Assembly (NCBI GenBank): GCA_023101885.1
Contig: JALPQD010000006.1
Coordinates: 12,167,085 to 12,231,084, forward strand
DNA length: 64,000 bases
Reading direction: 5' to 3'
From: Typhlomys cinereus
Taxonomy: Eukaryota > Chordata > Mammalia > Rodentia > Platacanthomyidae
Under the pieces are notes generated by a model, which was not told the DNA's origin, searched no databases, and was given only the letters and a program-made list of their open reading frames with translations. Numbering within the stretch: the first letter of the stretch is position 1; the number at the start of each line of letters is the position of its first letter. Of this stretch, positions 13,101-26,900 are shown piece after piece. Position numbers and translations under genes: made by a program.

Positions 13101-16100
13101 TATTCTCCTTCACGGCCAAGAGAGGATGTGCGTGCAGTGCCCTAGAAGTAGAGAGAGGAAGCCCAGAGCGTACCACGTGATGTATGTTTGAACAAATCTC
13201 TGTAGTCTATAGGTCTAGGCATCCTATGGGATTGATCCATTGGAATATACACCTTCCCTTTGGAATTTGAGCTCTTAGAAGAAAGGAATCAAGCAGGGTT
13301 CTGAACTAACACTAAAATACCATGGGCTCTTTCAGAAAGCACAAAATTCTGTGATAAGTAAAGCAGATGAGAAACTTCCAAGGCGGCCCCAAAGATCAGG
13401 GTTTCTGACCTGTAGAGAACCAAGAAACAAGAATGAAAACAGCCGAGAGAATCCATGGAGAAAGGATTGAGAAGATGGGTGTAGAGGAAACAAAGAAAGT
13501 TAAAGCTGAAAAAACACCCCTCTAATGCATTTCTCAGACGCACAGGCAACAGGCAAGGACAGTGTCTGATCAAGCCATTCCCAAGAAACCTGACTCCACC
13601 ACTGCTTCTGCAGCAGAGACCTGCTAAGCCTATTTGTAATGGAAGGTCCCTGTCCCTTATTCTCAGCGAGGTACTATCCATGGGCTCAGAGATTTAGCTA
13701 GGAAACTATTCTGCAGAGCCAGGGCTCTGGGAAACAGACTGCTGTCTTCATAGGAGGTCAACTGGATCCCTCTATGTCCGCTAGCTAAGAGCTGACCAGG
13801 CTGTTATTGATCACGAAGTCTCCACCCTGCTCTGGCTTCCTTCCTGCCCAGAAACACTGGGAACGGGGGCCCTGATTTTTAGAACATTCATCACTTCATT
13901 GCTCTGCCTTTGATCTGTTCCTAAAACCCAAGTCTTGCTGCAAACAGCCAAATTGGGAGTGATTGCCCAGTGAAGCAGAGCTAAGGCTTCGGCTTAGGAG
14001 GCACAGGGAGGGGACAGAGCAGAGACCAAACTTCTGCTCACTTGTTTTGAAGCCAGGAAGGCTCGCCTACTAGTCAGCACTCGTGGGGGGCTGGATGCCC
14101 AGCTGGGGTTTCCTGGGCTCTGCTCACACAGGCTGTTGTGCACATGTTGGCATCAGAACAGAAGGAAAGTTGGGCCGCATGGATGACCGGCGCCTAGCTT
14201 CGTGCCTCCCCCCACAGCCTTCTGTCTCCTCTCTCACAGTTGTCAGAGGCTGCAGAGGAGCCAAGAGCAGCTTAAACAGGCCTAGTGCTTTAGCGCTGGG
14301 TTCCTGAGGCGGGTGCCTGGATAAGCCGTCAATTACAGCGGCAGAAGCCCGGGGCCCTTGAGATAGAAATGGCCTTCAGATGCCAAGCTCCTTTCAGTGG
14401 CTCCCATCTTGCTTGTGCAACACGATCTGCTGTGTTTAAGTAGATTCTTGCTCGAGGCAAATTTCCTTGGAATGAGGTAAAGAGAAAGAGAGAGAAGAAA
14501 AGGAAAAAACAACTGTTGGTGGAGTAGCTTTGGGTTTATTAGACCGTGGAAAAGAAATGCTTCTCAGTGCCTGAGGAATTTTCTAGATTCTTCTCAAGTA
14601 CAGTTACAGCTCACTTTGTGGGGCGCCTCCTGACTTACAGGTACAAGGCACCTTGATCTTTTTTTTTTTTTTTAAGTGAAGGAGGATTAGGGCTTTGCTT
14701 TTTTTTTTTTTTTTCTTCAAGTGAAATGCTTAAAAGAAAATTCAGCTAGAATATTGAAGTCAGGCAATCTCTTTCCTGTAGTCAAAAATCTTCCTCCACT
14801 CTAAGAGAGAACTCATCATTAGCTATCTTAACTAAGAGGCAGGAAGGCCCACTGCAAAAGGAAAATGCTAGCATGTTTTATTCACATGCGATGAAGAATT
14901 TAAGATGTTGAATTGACGAGATAGTTCAGCGTGGAAGGCACCTGATAGCAAATCTGGTGACTTGAGTTTGATCTCTGGAAGCCCAAATAGTGGAATAAGA
15001 GAACAACTTCCAAAAGTTGTCCTCTGACCTCCATCCATGCACCATAGACGGGCATGCATTCTCTCCCTCTCAAATAAATAAGTAAATTACATAATAAAGA
15101 ATGGTGACAGCAGAGCATTAAGCCGCACATTAGGCTTGTTCAGTTACAGAGATAAGTTGTTCATGAAGCTGGCCTTGGACACAGCCTTCCACCCTATACA
15201 TTCTGAGAGGATTTAGAGACTATTTGCTGCATTCTGAGTCCTATGCGATGAGATGTGAAACATAAAGTTAATAGGCTTCTCACTAGGAATGTGTACTTTA
15301 GAATCAGGATTTCATGCCCAAAATTAACTAAAGATGAAGCAAGTATTTGGAAGCCCAGGAAGTATTTTATCCATCTAGAAAAAGGTCTGGTGAGGCGCTG
15401 GAGAGTTGGCTCAGGGGTTAAGCCTCTGCCTTGCAGGTGGAAGGTCCTGAGTTCGGATCCTAGACCCCACGTATAGACGCTGGGCCGAACCGGGGGCAGC
15501 CTGCGTTTCTGGTCCTGGTAGGGTGGAGCCTGTGAATCCCCAGGCAGAGTAAACAAGGAGGAGGTAGAGGTGGTCCATGGTGGTTCCCGAATTCACCCGT
15601 GGTTCTACACACACACACACACACACACAAACACACATGCACACACACGCACAATTGAATAAATAAAATTTTTTTTTAAAAAAAGAAAAAGGTCTGGTGA
15701 GATTTCATCCTGACCCACAGACATCTGTCAATCAGCCATGAGAGAGTAAATGGGTGAGAGGAGTGGATGGCCTGCTTGTCCCTGTTTAGCTACGCTGTTC
15801 AGCGAGTAGCATGCGTTTGTCATTCCACATATATTAGACTAGTTTGCCCAGAAACATTCTGTCTGCAACATGGTTGCTCTTAGCTATATCTCAGTAAATT
15901 ATTCATGGAACATCTATGCTAGGCCCTTGTTTTTAAAATCACATCATAGACCAAACTCAGAGTATTTGGGTCTATAGATTGAACTTAGTGTCTAAGATAT
16001 TTATTGATTCAATTCCATCTACTTTAGGAGTGAACAATTTGACACTGAAGTAAAGGGAACATGGTTTTTTCTTTCACAGAACTGTTGTGCTTCCTCCCTA

Positions 16101-17869
16101 TGTTGGATCTGAGGGCTTCTGCACAGCCCCACCAAGCGAGCAGGCTCCTGAACTTGACAAGTGCCTTGATCCCCAGGCTCTCCCATGGTGACTCTAGTTC
16201 ATATGGGGCCATCATCCCTTGTCTTCTGTGAGGAATGTGATTCCTTTTGCTTCCTCCAAATCTGGAAATGGCAATGCAGGCCCCGGAGTCTTGCATTGAG
16301 GCTGCAGGAAGCTCGATGCTATCTGTGGGCCGGATAGAATTTGGAGTGCTCAGCATTCTCAGAATAGACCTCCAGGGCTTCCTCAGTACTGTCTGGGTAA
16401 AATATGTCGAGTCCTCTTACTGTCTATTGCATCAATGTTAGTTCTTCCCTTAAAATAAATGTAGCTAAGATCCCGAAAATCAAATTTCCAATCTGGGGTG
16501 TGGCTCTGTTGTATAAATGGGCCCTGCTTTCCAACATCAATGACTTGGCTCATTCAAAGAGGGATTTGTTTCTGGACTCTTGGATTGTTTGGGAAACATC
16601 ATGCTTTTGCTCCATTCTCTCTCAGCCTTCCTCCCATGAAGCCAAGTCAGAAGAAATGGATGCGGGCTGCTGGAGACTGCAACCTTGTACCGGGACCCTT
16701 CCCTCCCCCCACCCAGTTGCACACTAGGCTGTGGCCTCTTCACTTAAGAGACCCATTAAAGCATGCACGGAGCAGCCCCAAAGAAGATTGGTCGTTACAG
16801 AGCATGGCTCGTGGGCACCTAGCAGAATTCTCTACAATTCCCCAGCTTGTGCTTTGTATGTGCCACAGGCTGAACTCTCTGTAGAGATGAGAACTGCGCA
16901 GTCCATCCGTACAAAGCCCTGTAGAGGCCAGGTGCTGAGGACAGTCCAGCAGCCCTCTGATGGACCCAGAATGGTCCTGAAGCTGTGACTTGTGACTTAA
17001 AGCACCAATCCACCCTCACATAACGCCCGGCATGCTCCATCCTGTCCTAACAGCACCTTCCCTTCTCATGACAGATCTCCAGGACTTCAAGTTAGATGTG
17101 CAGCATGTGATTGAAGTGGATGAGGGGAACACAGCCGTCATTGCCTGCCACCTTCCTGAGAGCCACCCCAAAGCCCAGGTCCGGTACAGCGTCAAACAAG
17201 AGTGGCTGGAGGCCTCTAGAGGTGAGGAGGGCCTGAGGCCCAGGGGAGCCAACCCTTGGCTGCTGTCAAGCCCTGTCATCTGTTGCTGCCTCCCAGAACC
17301 CCACAATCATGCTGACAGCCCCAGCCTCAGGCTGGCCAGCTGGCCTCCCCTCTGATAATTAGTCCTCAAGTATCCTAAGGGGGCAGTTTCCCTGCGGGAG
17401 TTTCTCTGTCTTGTCATAGAGACTTTCTTCATCCTGTGCAGTGCTGAAAGGCATTGCCAAGCTGCTGATAACTGATCAGTTGCTGAAACACAGCACACAC
17501 GCCAGACATTCCCTGTGCAAGCCCCTGCCATGCAAACATGGAAAAGCTGCCTGACAAATTGCCTCTGCAGAACCTTCGCATGCCTGCTGGGCAGGCATCT
17601 TCCTCACATAGTGAAGCCATCTTTTAGTTAACTGTTGCTCTCCCCATTTGCCTGGCACTGTGGCAATGTCAGCTATCACAGCTTCTTGCTCGGGCCAGAG
17701 GGGACATCACAGCTGGCCCAAGAGAGGCTGAGTCCACAGAGTGATATGAGGAAGGGAAATGTCCTTCAAAATGAGGTTACCTCCCCTACAACTAACCCTG
17801 TATGAAAAGGCCACATTGACCTCATTTGACCTGATTCTGCAGCCAAAATATATACCTTTTAATTCCATA

Positions 17870-17922
<53 letters not shown>

Positions 17923-20900
17923 CAAAAGGGCATGCTGTGCCTGTGGAGACACAAGAATGACACTGGGAATCATGCTGGGTTGCTCTACTTCTTGTTACTT
18001 TGCTCTGGGGTTCCCCACACTCTGCCTTCCAGGGCCAGAATTACAGGCTGATTATAGGCTACTGACATTTCCATCCAGCATTTTTCACATGTTGTCTGGG
18101 AAATCCAAATTCAGGTCCTTATGCTTGCAAGACAAAGGCTTTAACCCCTGAAGGCATCTCCCATGCCCCAGACTTTTTTTTTAATTATGAGAGGAATATA
18201 TATATATATAAATATATATTTTTATATAAATATAAAAAATGTAGGGAAATAAAAAGAAAAAAGATACACTTTAAAAAGAAAGAAAGCTGCATTTGAAAGG
18301 GTAAACACCTAATCCTGCCACTCAGAAACAGCAGAGAGGAGGGAAGCTCTAATCCTTGTGCCCCAGCAGAGGCGTGGCACAGCCATGGGGGAAGCTCACT
18401 CCATCTGGCACTTGCCTAAGCAGCTCACACCTGGGTGGCCCAGCAGCAGGCAGGCAACAGGCTCGGTGACACCACAAATCCCAAGAGGGACCACCAGGAC
18501 AAGGCTCAGAGCTGACTGACAGCCAGTGCTTTGCCTGCCAGAGAGCTGAAGGCCACCCCTGTCGCTGGCTGTCCTGTCTAATGAACCTACACACCTCCCA
18601 GACTCCACCCACAACACCCCTAGACCAGGAGCAGACAAAGCCAGACAACCAGAGATGTGCAGGATGGTGTCTCAGTGGTGGTTATGGGGCGTAGTAGTGG
18701 CTGGGCGTCAGAATGTTCTTCTGTGGTAACAGAAATCCATTAGCAAGGTGGCACAGAGCGTGACTTACGACAGAGATGGGTGGCATGTGCCAAAGTCAAT
18801 CGTTAGGATCACCTCTCTCCTGTGCCTGTGGTATGGGCCAATTCATCCTTACAGCAGCGGAGGCAGATGTATTAGCAACTGGATTCCAAATGATTAATTA
18901 GCCCCATATCACACCATATCCTGCAGATCCAGAGCATGAGCCCAGATGTGGCTGACCACTCTCTACTATCCCCTGACTCCCTTGGAGTATTAAATGCCCC
19001 TCACAGACATGCACCAACTCAGTCATAGACTTCACGGTCACAAACCTGTAGACTGAATAGCTCCTCACCCTCAACAACCGCTCACTTGGTGGAAAGTTTT
19101 GGTCTGGCACCTCTGGGACCTCTCACTCTGTGGGAGCTGTTGTCTACACACAGTATTCTGGACCCAAACTCACCTCATCTTTCTCTTCCCCTACCCTCTC
19201 CATAGACAACTACCTGATCATGCCATCAGGGAACCTCCAGATCGTCAATGCCAGCCAGGAGGATGAGGGCATGTACAAGTGTGCCGCTTACAACCCAGTG
19301 ACCCAGGAAGTGAAGACCTCTGGCTCCAGCGACAGGCTGCGCGTGCGCCGTAAGCGCCAGATTTACCAGTTGAGGGGGTGGTGTAGACAGAGCCCAGAGA
19401 AGCTGGGAAGGGAGGGGAAGCTGGGGGTGCTGCCGATCGAGCTCTGCTCTCTGAGCTTGGAGGAGGAGGGGTCACATGAAGTTTGGGCCAATGGAAGTTC
19501 ACCAGATCCCACAAACTCCCTGATGCCTCTACAAACAACAGCCACCTCTTCTGAGCACTTTTCTGGTGTCCCCAGATACTCACACGGGCCACCACAGAGC
19601 ACCAGGGATGATGTGAATCCTGGGATGGGGTGGAGCTCGGATCTCTCTCTCCCATCTCTTCCTCAGGCTTGGGTTGTGCTGGCAAGCAGGACAGCTCCTG
19701 CTGCTCAAACTGTTTCTCTGTTCACATTCTCATTTCTCTGCCAACCCTTAGAGTTAAAAGGCATGAGTCTCGCTCCCTGCAGGCGGAAGCCCTTGTTTCT
19801 GACAAGAAATTAACTCACCTCTCCAGCTTTGTAAATGTTGTATGCCTCAGAAGGGTTATTGAATCTCTGGGACCCTCCCGGAACTGGGTCGCTGGAGACA
19901 GGAAGAAGCACAGGTTTCAGGCTGTGTACTATACCCTTCTTCCCAGGGTCCACCGCTGAGGCCGCTCGCATCATTTACCCCCTGGAGGCCCAGACCGTCA
20001 TTGTCACCAAAGGCCAAAGTCTCATCCTTGAGTGTGTGGCCAGTGGGATCCCACCACCTCGAGTCACCTGGGCCAAGGATGGATCTAGTGTCACCGGCTA
20101 CAACAAGACACGCTTCCTGCTGAGCAACCTGCTCATCGATACCACCAGTGAGGAGGATTCGGGCACCTACCGCTGCATGGCCAACAACGGCGTTGGGGAG
20201 CCTGGTGCAGCCGTCATCCTCTACAATGTCCAGGTGTTTGGTGAGCATTTCCACAGGTCGTCTTATCCTGCATAATCCTTCTAGAAGCATATAATGGGGG
20301 GGGAGTCAAAGAGGATCAAGTCTTTGACCTCATCAGTGAGGGAATTGACATTGGAGAGGCAAAGTCTCAGATCTAGGCCTAGGAGACCGATCCCTTTCCT
20401 TTGGTCCCTTTCCTTTTAACTCTGACGGAGGAGACTTTGCCACAGGAAGAACCAGCACCCTGTGGGAGGTGGGAGTCGCTCCTGCTGTGTCCCCTCCCAG
20501 CCTGTTTGGCTCTGTGAAGAGACGATGCGCCCCGACACACCCTTACCCTGGTTTCTCCGCAGAACCCCCGGAGGTCACCATGGAGCTGTCCCAGTTGGTC
20601 ATTCCATGGGGCCAGAGTGCCAAGTTCACTTGTGAGGTGCGGGGGAACCCCCCGCCCTCTGTGCTATGGCTGAGGAACGCGGTACCACTTGCTGCCAGTC
20701 AGCGCCTGCGGCTGTCCCGAAGGGCCCTGCGCGTGGTCAGCGTGGGGCCCGAAGATGAAGGTGTCTATCAGTGCATGGCTGAAAATGAAGTCGGCAGTGC
20801 CCACGCTGTGGTCCAGCTGAGGATTGCCCGGCCAGGTGAGCACAGCACAGGGCTCTGAGAGGCTAGCTAAGCAGACAGCACAATGGTTTTTCTCTTCACT

Positions 20901-23900
20901 GACTTTTAGTTGTAAGTTCAGCATTACCTTAACTTATTAATAGTCAAGTGTGCAGGTTTCTACTAGTAAAAATGACAAACTTAGTTTTTGAAGATGAATG
21001 TATTAGTTTGTGGAATCTGTGAATTCTCAGGATTCAGTGGAATCAAGTTGGACAACCAGTGCTCTAGAATAGAGAAAGGCAGGCCCTCCTTCTTGGCTTG
21101 AGTCATTCAGTGGACACCTGTATTGAATGAACAATAATTATTTGCTCAACATGAGCCAGATAAGACAGGATTCAGAATATGACAGATTCTCCCTACCTTG
21201 AAAAGCCTTTCTATAAAGGTAAGAAGACTCACCATGGAAGCAATTTGAGAGACAGCTTGCAGTGACTCACAGTATAATGCTGACATTATCAGGAGCCAGT
21301 TCCATGTGGCAAGATGAGTTCTGGAAGAGTCTCCAAGGAATTATGCCTCCAGGATCTCAGAGTACATTGGCTATTGACTTCATGTGTCTCCAGTTCACTC
21401 CTCTGGAGATGCAAAAAACCCACATTGTATTTGGTGTTAATATGGAAATCTACAGGGACATGTCTCCACTACCTCCCTAGAAAGGAGGAGGAGGAGGCAG
21501 CGGCTCCATGCCTGCAGGGAAACCTGAGATGATTCGCTTGTGTTAGCTATCCAGCACTGCAGAAAATGAGAGAAGCAACCCAAAAGAAGATGGCTCAGGG
21601 TTTGCCTTTGCCTTGCAAGCAAGAGGACTTGAGATACGATCCCCAGATCATGTGTAACAATGTCGGGCAGAAATGACAGTGGCTTGCAATTTTGGCTGTG
21701 GAAGGCAGAGCCTGGGAAACCCCAGAGCAAAGCAATTCAGGATGATTCTTGTAGTTGTCCTTGGGCCTCCACAGGCACACATGAGAAACAGCAAGACCAA
21801 AACCTAGCAGGGTAGACTTTAAGTCCTGTGCTTCCGTATCTGACATCTATTATACATGTCAATCCCAATGGTCTTGGGCAGCATCACTCTTATGTTCTTG
21901 CCATTTGCACCCCACACGGCTTCTCTCTTGAGTTGGCTTTGCACATGGTCTGTTAGTTCTTTGGCAGGTGGTCCACATTCTGGGCATTTGTAACTTCCTG
22001 GGTCTCTCCATTCATCATTAGCTCGACTCTCACAGCTTCATGAGATTCTGATATTGCTACATGTCGCCTGACTTCTCGGACTTTCCTTTGAAATCTGGAT
22101 GGAAACCTCCATGGGCTCACAGCTCTTTGCAGTCTGCGTGCTTATACAACCAGTGCCTTGTGAATGACACCAAGGTGTTCTGCTTGCTCAAGCAGTAACC
22201 CAGCCCCCTTGGACCACAGCTTCAGTGGTGTCTGAATGCCCTCAGATAACAGAATGAGGAAGACATTTCCTAGGGGACCCTGTGTGAGTGACAGAGCTCT
22301 CTTCTCAGAGCACAGTCTTTCAAATGAATGAAAATCTTTATACCTTGGTTCCCATGTATGGGATCCAGTTACTTCCTGTGATGCCTTCAAGACGCCTTTC
22401 CTGATGCAAAGCAAATGACTTCCTCTTAGTGTTTCTAAGCCCTTCAACAGCCACGCCCCCTGCACTTTTCCCCCACATCTTGTCTGCATTCCTGTTTGTT
22501 CCCAGTTCTCCCTGCAAGCCTCATAAAGCCATAAAGCCAGTCGGCCACAACCATGGCATGTCCCGAATGCTGGACTACCTTGAAACTTCTACCTACTCTG
22601 TCGCTTTTCCACTTAGCCTTCCACGAAGTCTTAGGGAGCAGACAAACTGCAGATAAGTTCTTCGTCAGCAATGTTGATGCGAATGGTTTCCAGTTTACTT
22701 CCAGTAGGTTCTTGTTGCTAACTGAAACCTACAGCACAGCCCCTGCAGCTCCATCAGCATTCTAGTCTGGGCTCCCACTAGAATCGCCCAGTCAGTTGTG
22801 CTAACAACATTCTAAAGCTTCTTTAGCCACACAACAGTTCCAAAGGCACAAAATTGCATGGAGGTTCAGCTCAGCAGCAATCCCACTTCTCTGGTACCAG
22901 TTGTCCATCACTGTGACAAAACAAACAAACAAACAAACAAACAAAAAAACAACTTCAGAGGAGAAAAGCAACCTAAGGGGGAAGAAGTGCTTATTGGGCT
23001 TACAGTTTCAGAGGTTTCAGTTCACAGTTCTTAACTCTGTTGGTTCTGAGCCCATGGGGAGGCAGAACACCATGGTCATAAAGCCTGTGACAGAAACTGT
23101 TCATCTTAGAGCATATAGGAAGCCGAGAAAGGGAAGGATCTAGGGAGTAGGTCTAACCTTCAGAAGTATGTCTTAGTGACCTACTTCCTCCCAGCTATGC
23201 CCCGTCTCCTAGTTTCTACCATTTCCATAAATAATACCATCACTGACTTAAACAGGAGTAATACCAAGCATTTAACACAGGAGTCTGTGGAGGCCGGTGG
23301 GGAGTGGGCTAGGGACATTTCATACTCAAACTGTAACATCACTCAAGACATACCTCGTAAAGACACAGCCAGTCAGCGGGTTGCAGAAATGCTTCTCTTC
23401 TGCCTCCAAGCCACAGCCTGGGCCATGTGGCCAGGCTGCCTCTCCCTTCTGGTAGGGCAAGGGCACCAGCCTTTTCTTCTACAGAGCCTGATCCCATACC
23501 ACACAGCAATGGGCTGATGGTGGTCTCGGATCTTCTACTTCATGCTCAGTTTTCTCCCTGGTAGGTTATCCAGGGCCACTTACACCTTTCTCTGTCCCTT
23601 CTCTTTCCTGGTTGGTCCTCAGACACATCCCTGGGACCCTGGCAGGATGTTAAGCCAGCCGCGGCCACATCTCCCGTGCCACCCTCCAGACCCAGCAGCC
23701 CCGACCAGGTGCTGAAGGAGCGAGCAGGGCTTGCAAAGCCGCCGTCGGTACAGCCCGCCTCCCTGAAATGCCTGGGAGACAAGGAGCAGGTGGCCCCCGC
23801 TGAGGCCCCCATCATCCTCAGCTCGCCTCGGACGTCCAAGACTGACTCGTATGAGCTGGTGTGGAGACCCCGATACGAGGGCAGCGGCCGGGCGCCAGTC

Positions 23901-26900
23901 CTGTACTACATGGTGAAACACCGCAAGGTGAGACCTCCAGGCACAGCTTCCTCCGGGACAGACCAAGCATTGCTCTGCAGCCAGGGCGCTTTATGCCCTC
24001 TGCTGGTCATGCCATTCAGTCTCCTCAAGTGCCTTGTCCCTACCACCTGTAGAGAAGCTGTCTGCAACCCAGACAGCTGGATCTCTAGAGACCCCAACAG
24101 GGACTTGCGCATAGCCCCTCAGGTCTAAGCTAATGCCCGCGAGCTATCGCCCCTCCACTCTGTCCCCTGTTCACCTACTGGTGATGTTGTAGTTTGTTTC
24201 TTCAACCAAAGCAAACGTGCTGGGACTCTGGCGAACCGTCTCTACGGTCAGGAAAACACATATTTGCAAACAAGCGTTCTCTCCGTGGACTACAAGGTCC
24301 TCTTCAGTTCTCACACTCTGCCCTGGCTCCAATTTCACAGGCGGCCGATGCAGCTCCTGGCAAACCACGTTTAGACCTCATCTGTTTCTCCTTCACACAG
24401 GGAGTCTGTGCAGAAGGGTGTCGGAGCTGTTAGGGAGGGCGCTATGGGCCCTGACAGGAGACAGGGATAGTGCTGAGGCAGCCCCATGCTTCTGGAAACT
24501 GTCTCCAGTGAGGGTGAGCCAGTGAGCCAGGAGGGCCTGCAGCTATGCCGGGCAGATGGCATGGAATTCCTTTATGAAAGCACCCTTGTCCAGCCCAGTC
24601 TGTGCTGTTTTCTTTCTAATGCCATTAGATAGTATAAATTGACTCGTTTAAAATGGATTAGATTTTTACTGCCAGTTACATACTGTGAGTGTTTTTGTTG
24701 TGCACTTATATTTCTTTTGTTTGTAAGAGTGCCATGTGGACTTGGCAGAAGATATGGAAAGTGTTTGAAAGTAGAACTAAAAGTATCTATCCACTTTTTT
24801 TCCATTTCCAAAAACAAACAAGAAAACAAGATGCTCCCTGCAAGAGGAAGGTCTACTAATGTAGACCCCATTGGCCCCTTATGCTCCCTCACTTGCCCTC
24901 CAGGAGAACTGAAGAACAGGACAAGTTCACCAAGGGTGACCAGGTCCTGAGACACAGCAGAGTCTCGTGGCCCTGAGGTATCTTGCAGGCAACCACAAAG
25001 GCTTGTGACAAGAAACAGCCTTCTCTGACGTGTATTCCGAGGCAGGACTGCTCCAGGCCTTTCTTCCCCCACGTAACTGGACACCTCCATCTAGGTTGTA
25101 GACAAAGGTCAGGCAAGGCCAAATGTGTCTGGTCCCCAAGAGACAAAAACTAGCGCAAGAGCAAGAATAATATTTTTCAGGCCAATAGGGGCCACGAAAC
25201 TGCCTCACACGAAAGGCTGGCTGGCAGCGGCCGCACTGGAGGCATCTGAAGTGCCAGGCTGGGGCTGGATTCATGCTCTCAGTGTGTGTGACAGTGACTA
25301 ATTACCCTCGTGTTTCTTATTTTCATTTCTGGGCCCAGTGGAAGTGTGAGGTCAGGGTTGGGAGGGCAGAGAGAGAAGGGGGTGTCGGCAAGTGAGAGTC
25401 CAGACAGGGCCCCTGCTGGGTCTGGCTTCTATTAGCCCCTGCCTGTGCAGCTCCCCCAGCTTTTAGGTGGACATTGCCAAGGCGAAAGTATTCTTCAAAG
25501 CTGGTCCTGCTCTGGAACTAGCATAACAACATTAGCACACCGAGAAAGAATTTTGAAATCAAGTCAGCATTTCTTTCCTTCCTTCCTTCCTTCCTTCTCC
25601 TTCCTCTTCCTTCCTTCCTTCCTTCCTTCCTTCTTCTCCTTCCTTCCTTCCTTCCTTCCTTCTCCTTCCTTCCTTCCTTCCTTCCTTCCTTCCTTCCTTC
25701 TTCTCCTTCCTTCCTTCCTTCCTTCTTCTCCTTCCTTCCTTCCTTCCTTCCTTCCTTCCTTCCTTCCTTCTCCTTCCTTCCTTCCTTCCTTCCTTCCTTC
25801 CTTCCTTCCTTCCTTCCTTCCTTCCTTCCTTCCTTCCTTCCTTCCTTCCTTCTTCCTCTTCTTCCTTCCTTCCTTCCTTCCTTCCTTCCTTCCTTCCTTC
25901 CTTCCTTCCTTCCTTCCTTCCTCCCCCCCCCTCATTATTCCCCTTCTGCGGGAGATCAGGAATTATATAGCTGGTTGTGCACAAAGCAAGTTTCGTTTCC
26001 TGGTCTACTGCAGCCCTCCGGCTACTGTGTTTGGGTTTGCAGTGCCACTGGGGATTCTCAGTTTGTGAAAAGTGTTCCCTTTGGAACGGATCCTGGAAGC
26101 TCAACACTAATGAGCCCACGCCGTCCCCTTGCTTTGAATGGTAGGTTTTGTTCCACTTTGGAATATTCTGCTCGGGGACGAGCACTTTCTCTACCAGCTG
26201 TTCTCTTCAATTCCCAGCTTCCTTTCAGCAGGCTGTCTGGGAAGCACAGAGCTGACCACTAAGTCCTTGTCCTAAAAGGTGATGGGTTGCTGAAGTCCTC
26301 TCTCCCCACCACCTATGGCGGAAATGTCTGCTTACTGTTTCTTTAGGGAGCTAATCATTGAAAGCTCGTTTATAATCATTACCAGTCTTCTTGTTAAGTT
26401 CCAAGCAAGGACCAAAGACCAAGCAGGGAGCAGTGAGAAAGAGAAGTAAAGTGAGAACAGTCTCATAGAGTGACTGAACCACAGAGGTTCAGGGGAATCT
26501 CCTATGTTGAGCTCAATGCTGAGTTTTTTAAGCCATCTATACAATAACTGGAGAGAGAGCATTTTCTTTACTTTTGAAGTGAATTGCTTAGGGTTCAGAA
26601 CGAGGGAGCTCACAGTTACACAATCAGGACTTGAACTCAGGACTTTCTGCTCCAAAACTTCTCTTTCTAGAACAGTTTGTATTCTGAGCACACTCTTTGG
26701 AGTCAACTCAGGCTTTCTGTGCTGACTAGCTTTGCAGCTTTGAGTGAATTCCTCATCTCTCTCCACTTAGCAACCTCACTTGTGATGCAGCTGTACCACC
26801 GATCCCTTGGATGAATGGGGGAACTGCTTAGAAAACACTTCGCGCCTAGTGAGCACTCAGAACATGTTGTTTCTTCTGCTGCCTTCATCCTCATTCTCAT

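Larger units (their letters stand above)
1978..17074 (+). other. Boc intron of about 15.1 kb
   Basis: It lies between the Ig1 and Ig2 exons. It holds the SINEs at 4142, 8117, 9919, 14911 and 15395, an old repeat at 7225-7620, and the pyrimidine tract at 8903-9110. The rest, for example 2000-4100, 5000-7200 and 10300-14900, shows no gene or recognised repeat. The short open frames there lack splice or codon support. Confidence 0.8.
20836..23622 (+). other. Boc intron, about 2.8 kb
   Basis: It contains a SINE (21583-21795) and an LTR-like or MaLR-like old repeat (22890-23340). No exon-like segment was seen between. Confidence 0.75.

Noticed and set aside
13289..13681. 130-codon open frame on the - strand in the large Boc intron
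   Set aside because: No recognisable domain or splice context; its length is within chance expectation for 64 kb.
25445..26068. 207-codon open frame rich in Phe-Leu-Pro-Ser, and its long antisense partner
   Set aside because: It is a direct translation of the (CCTT)n microsatellite, with no splice, homology or codon support.
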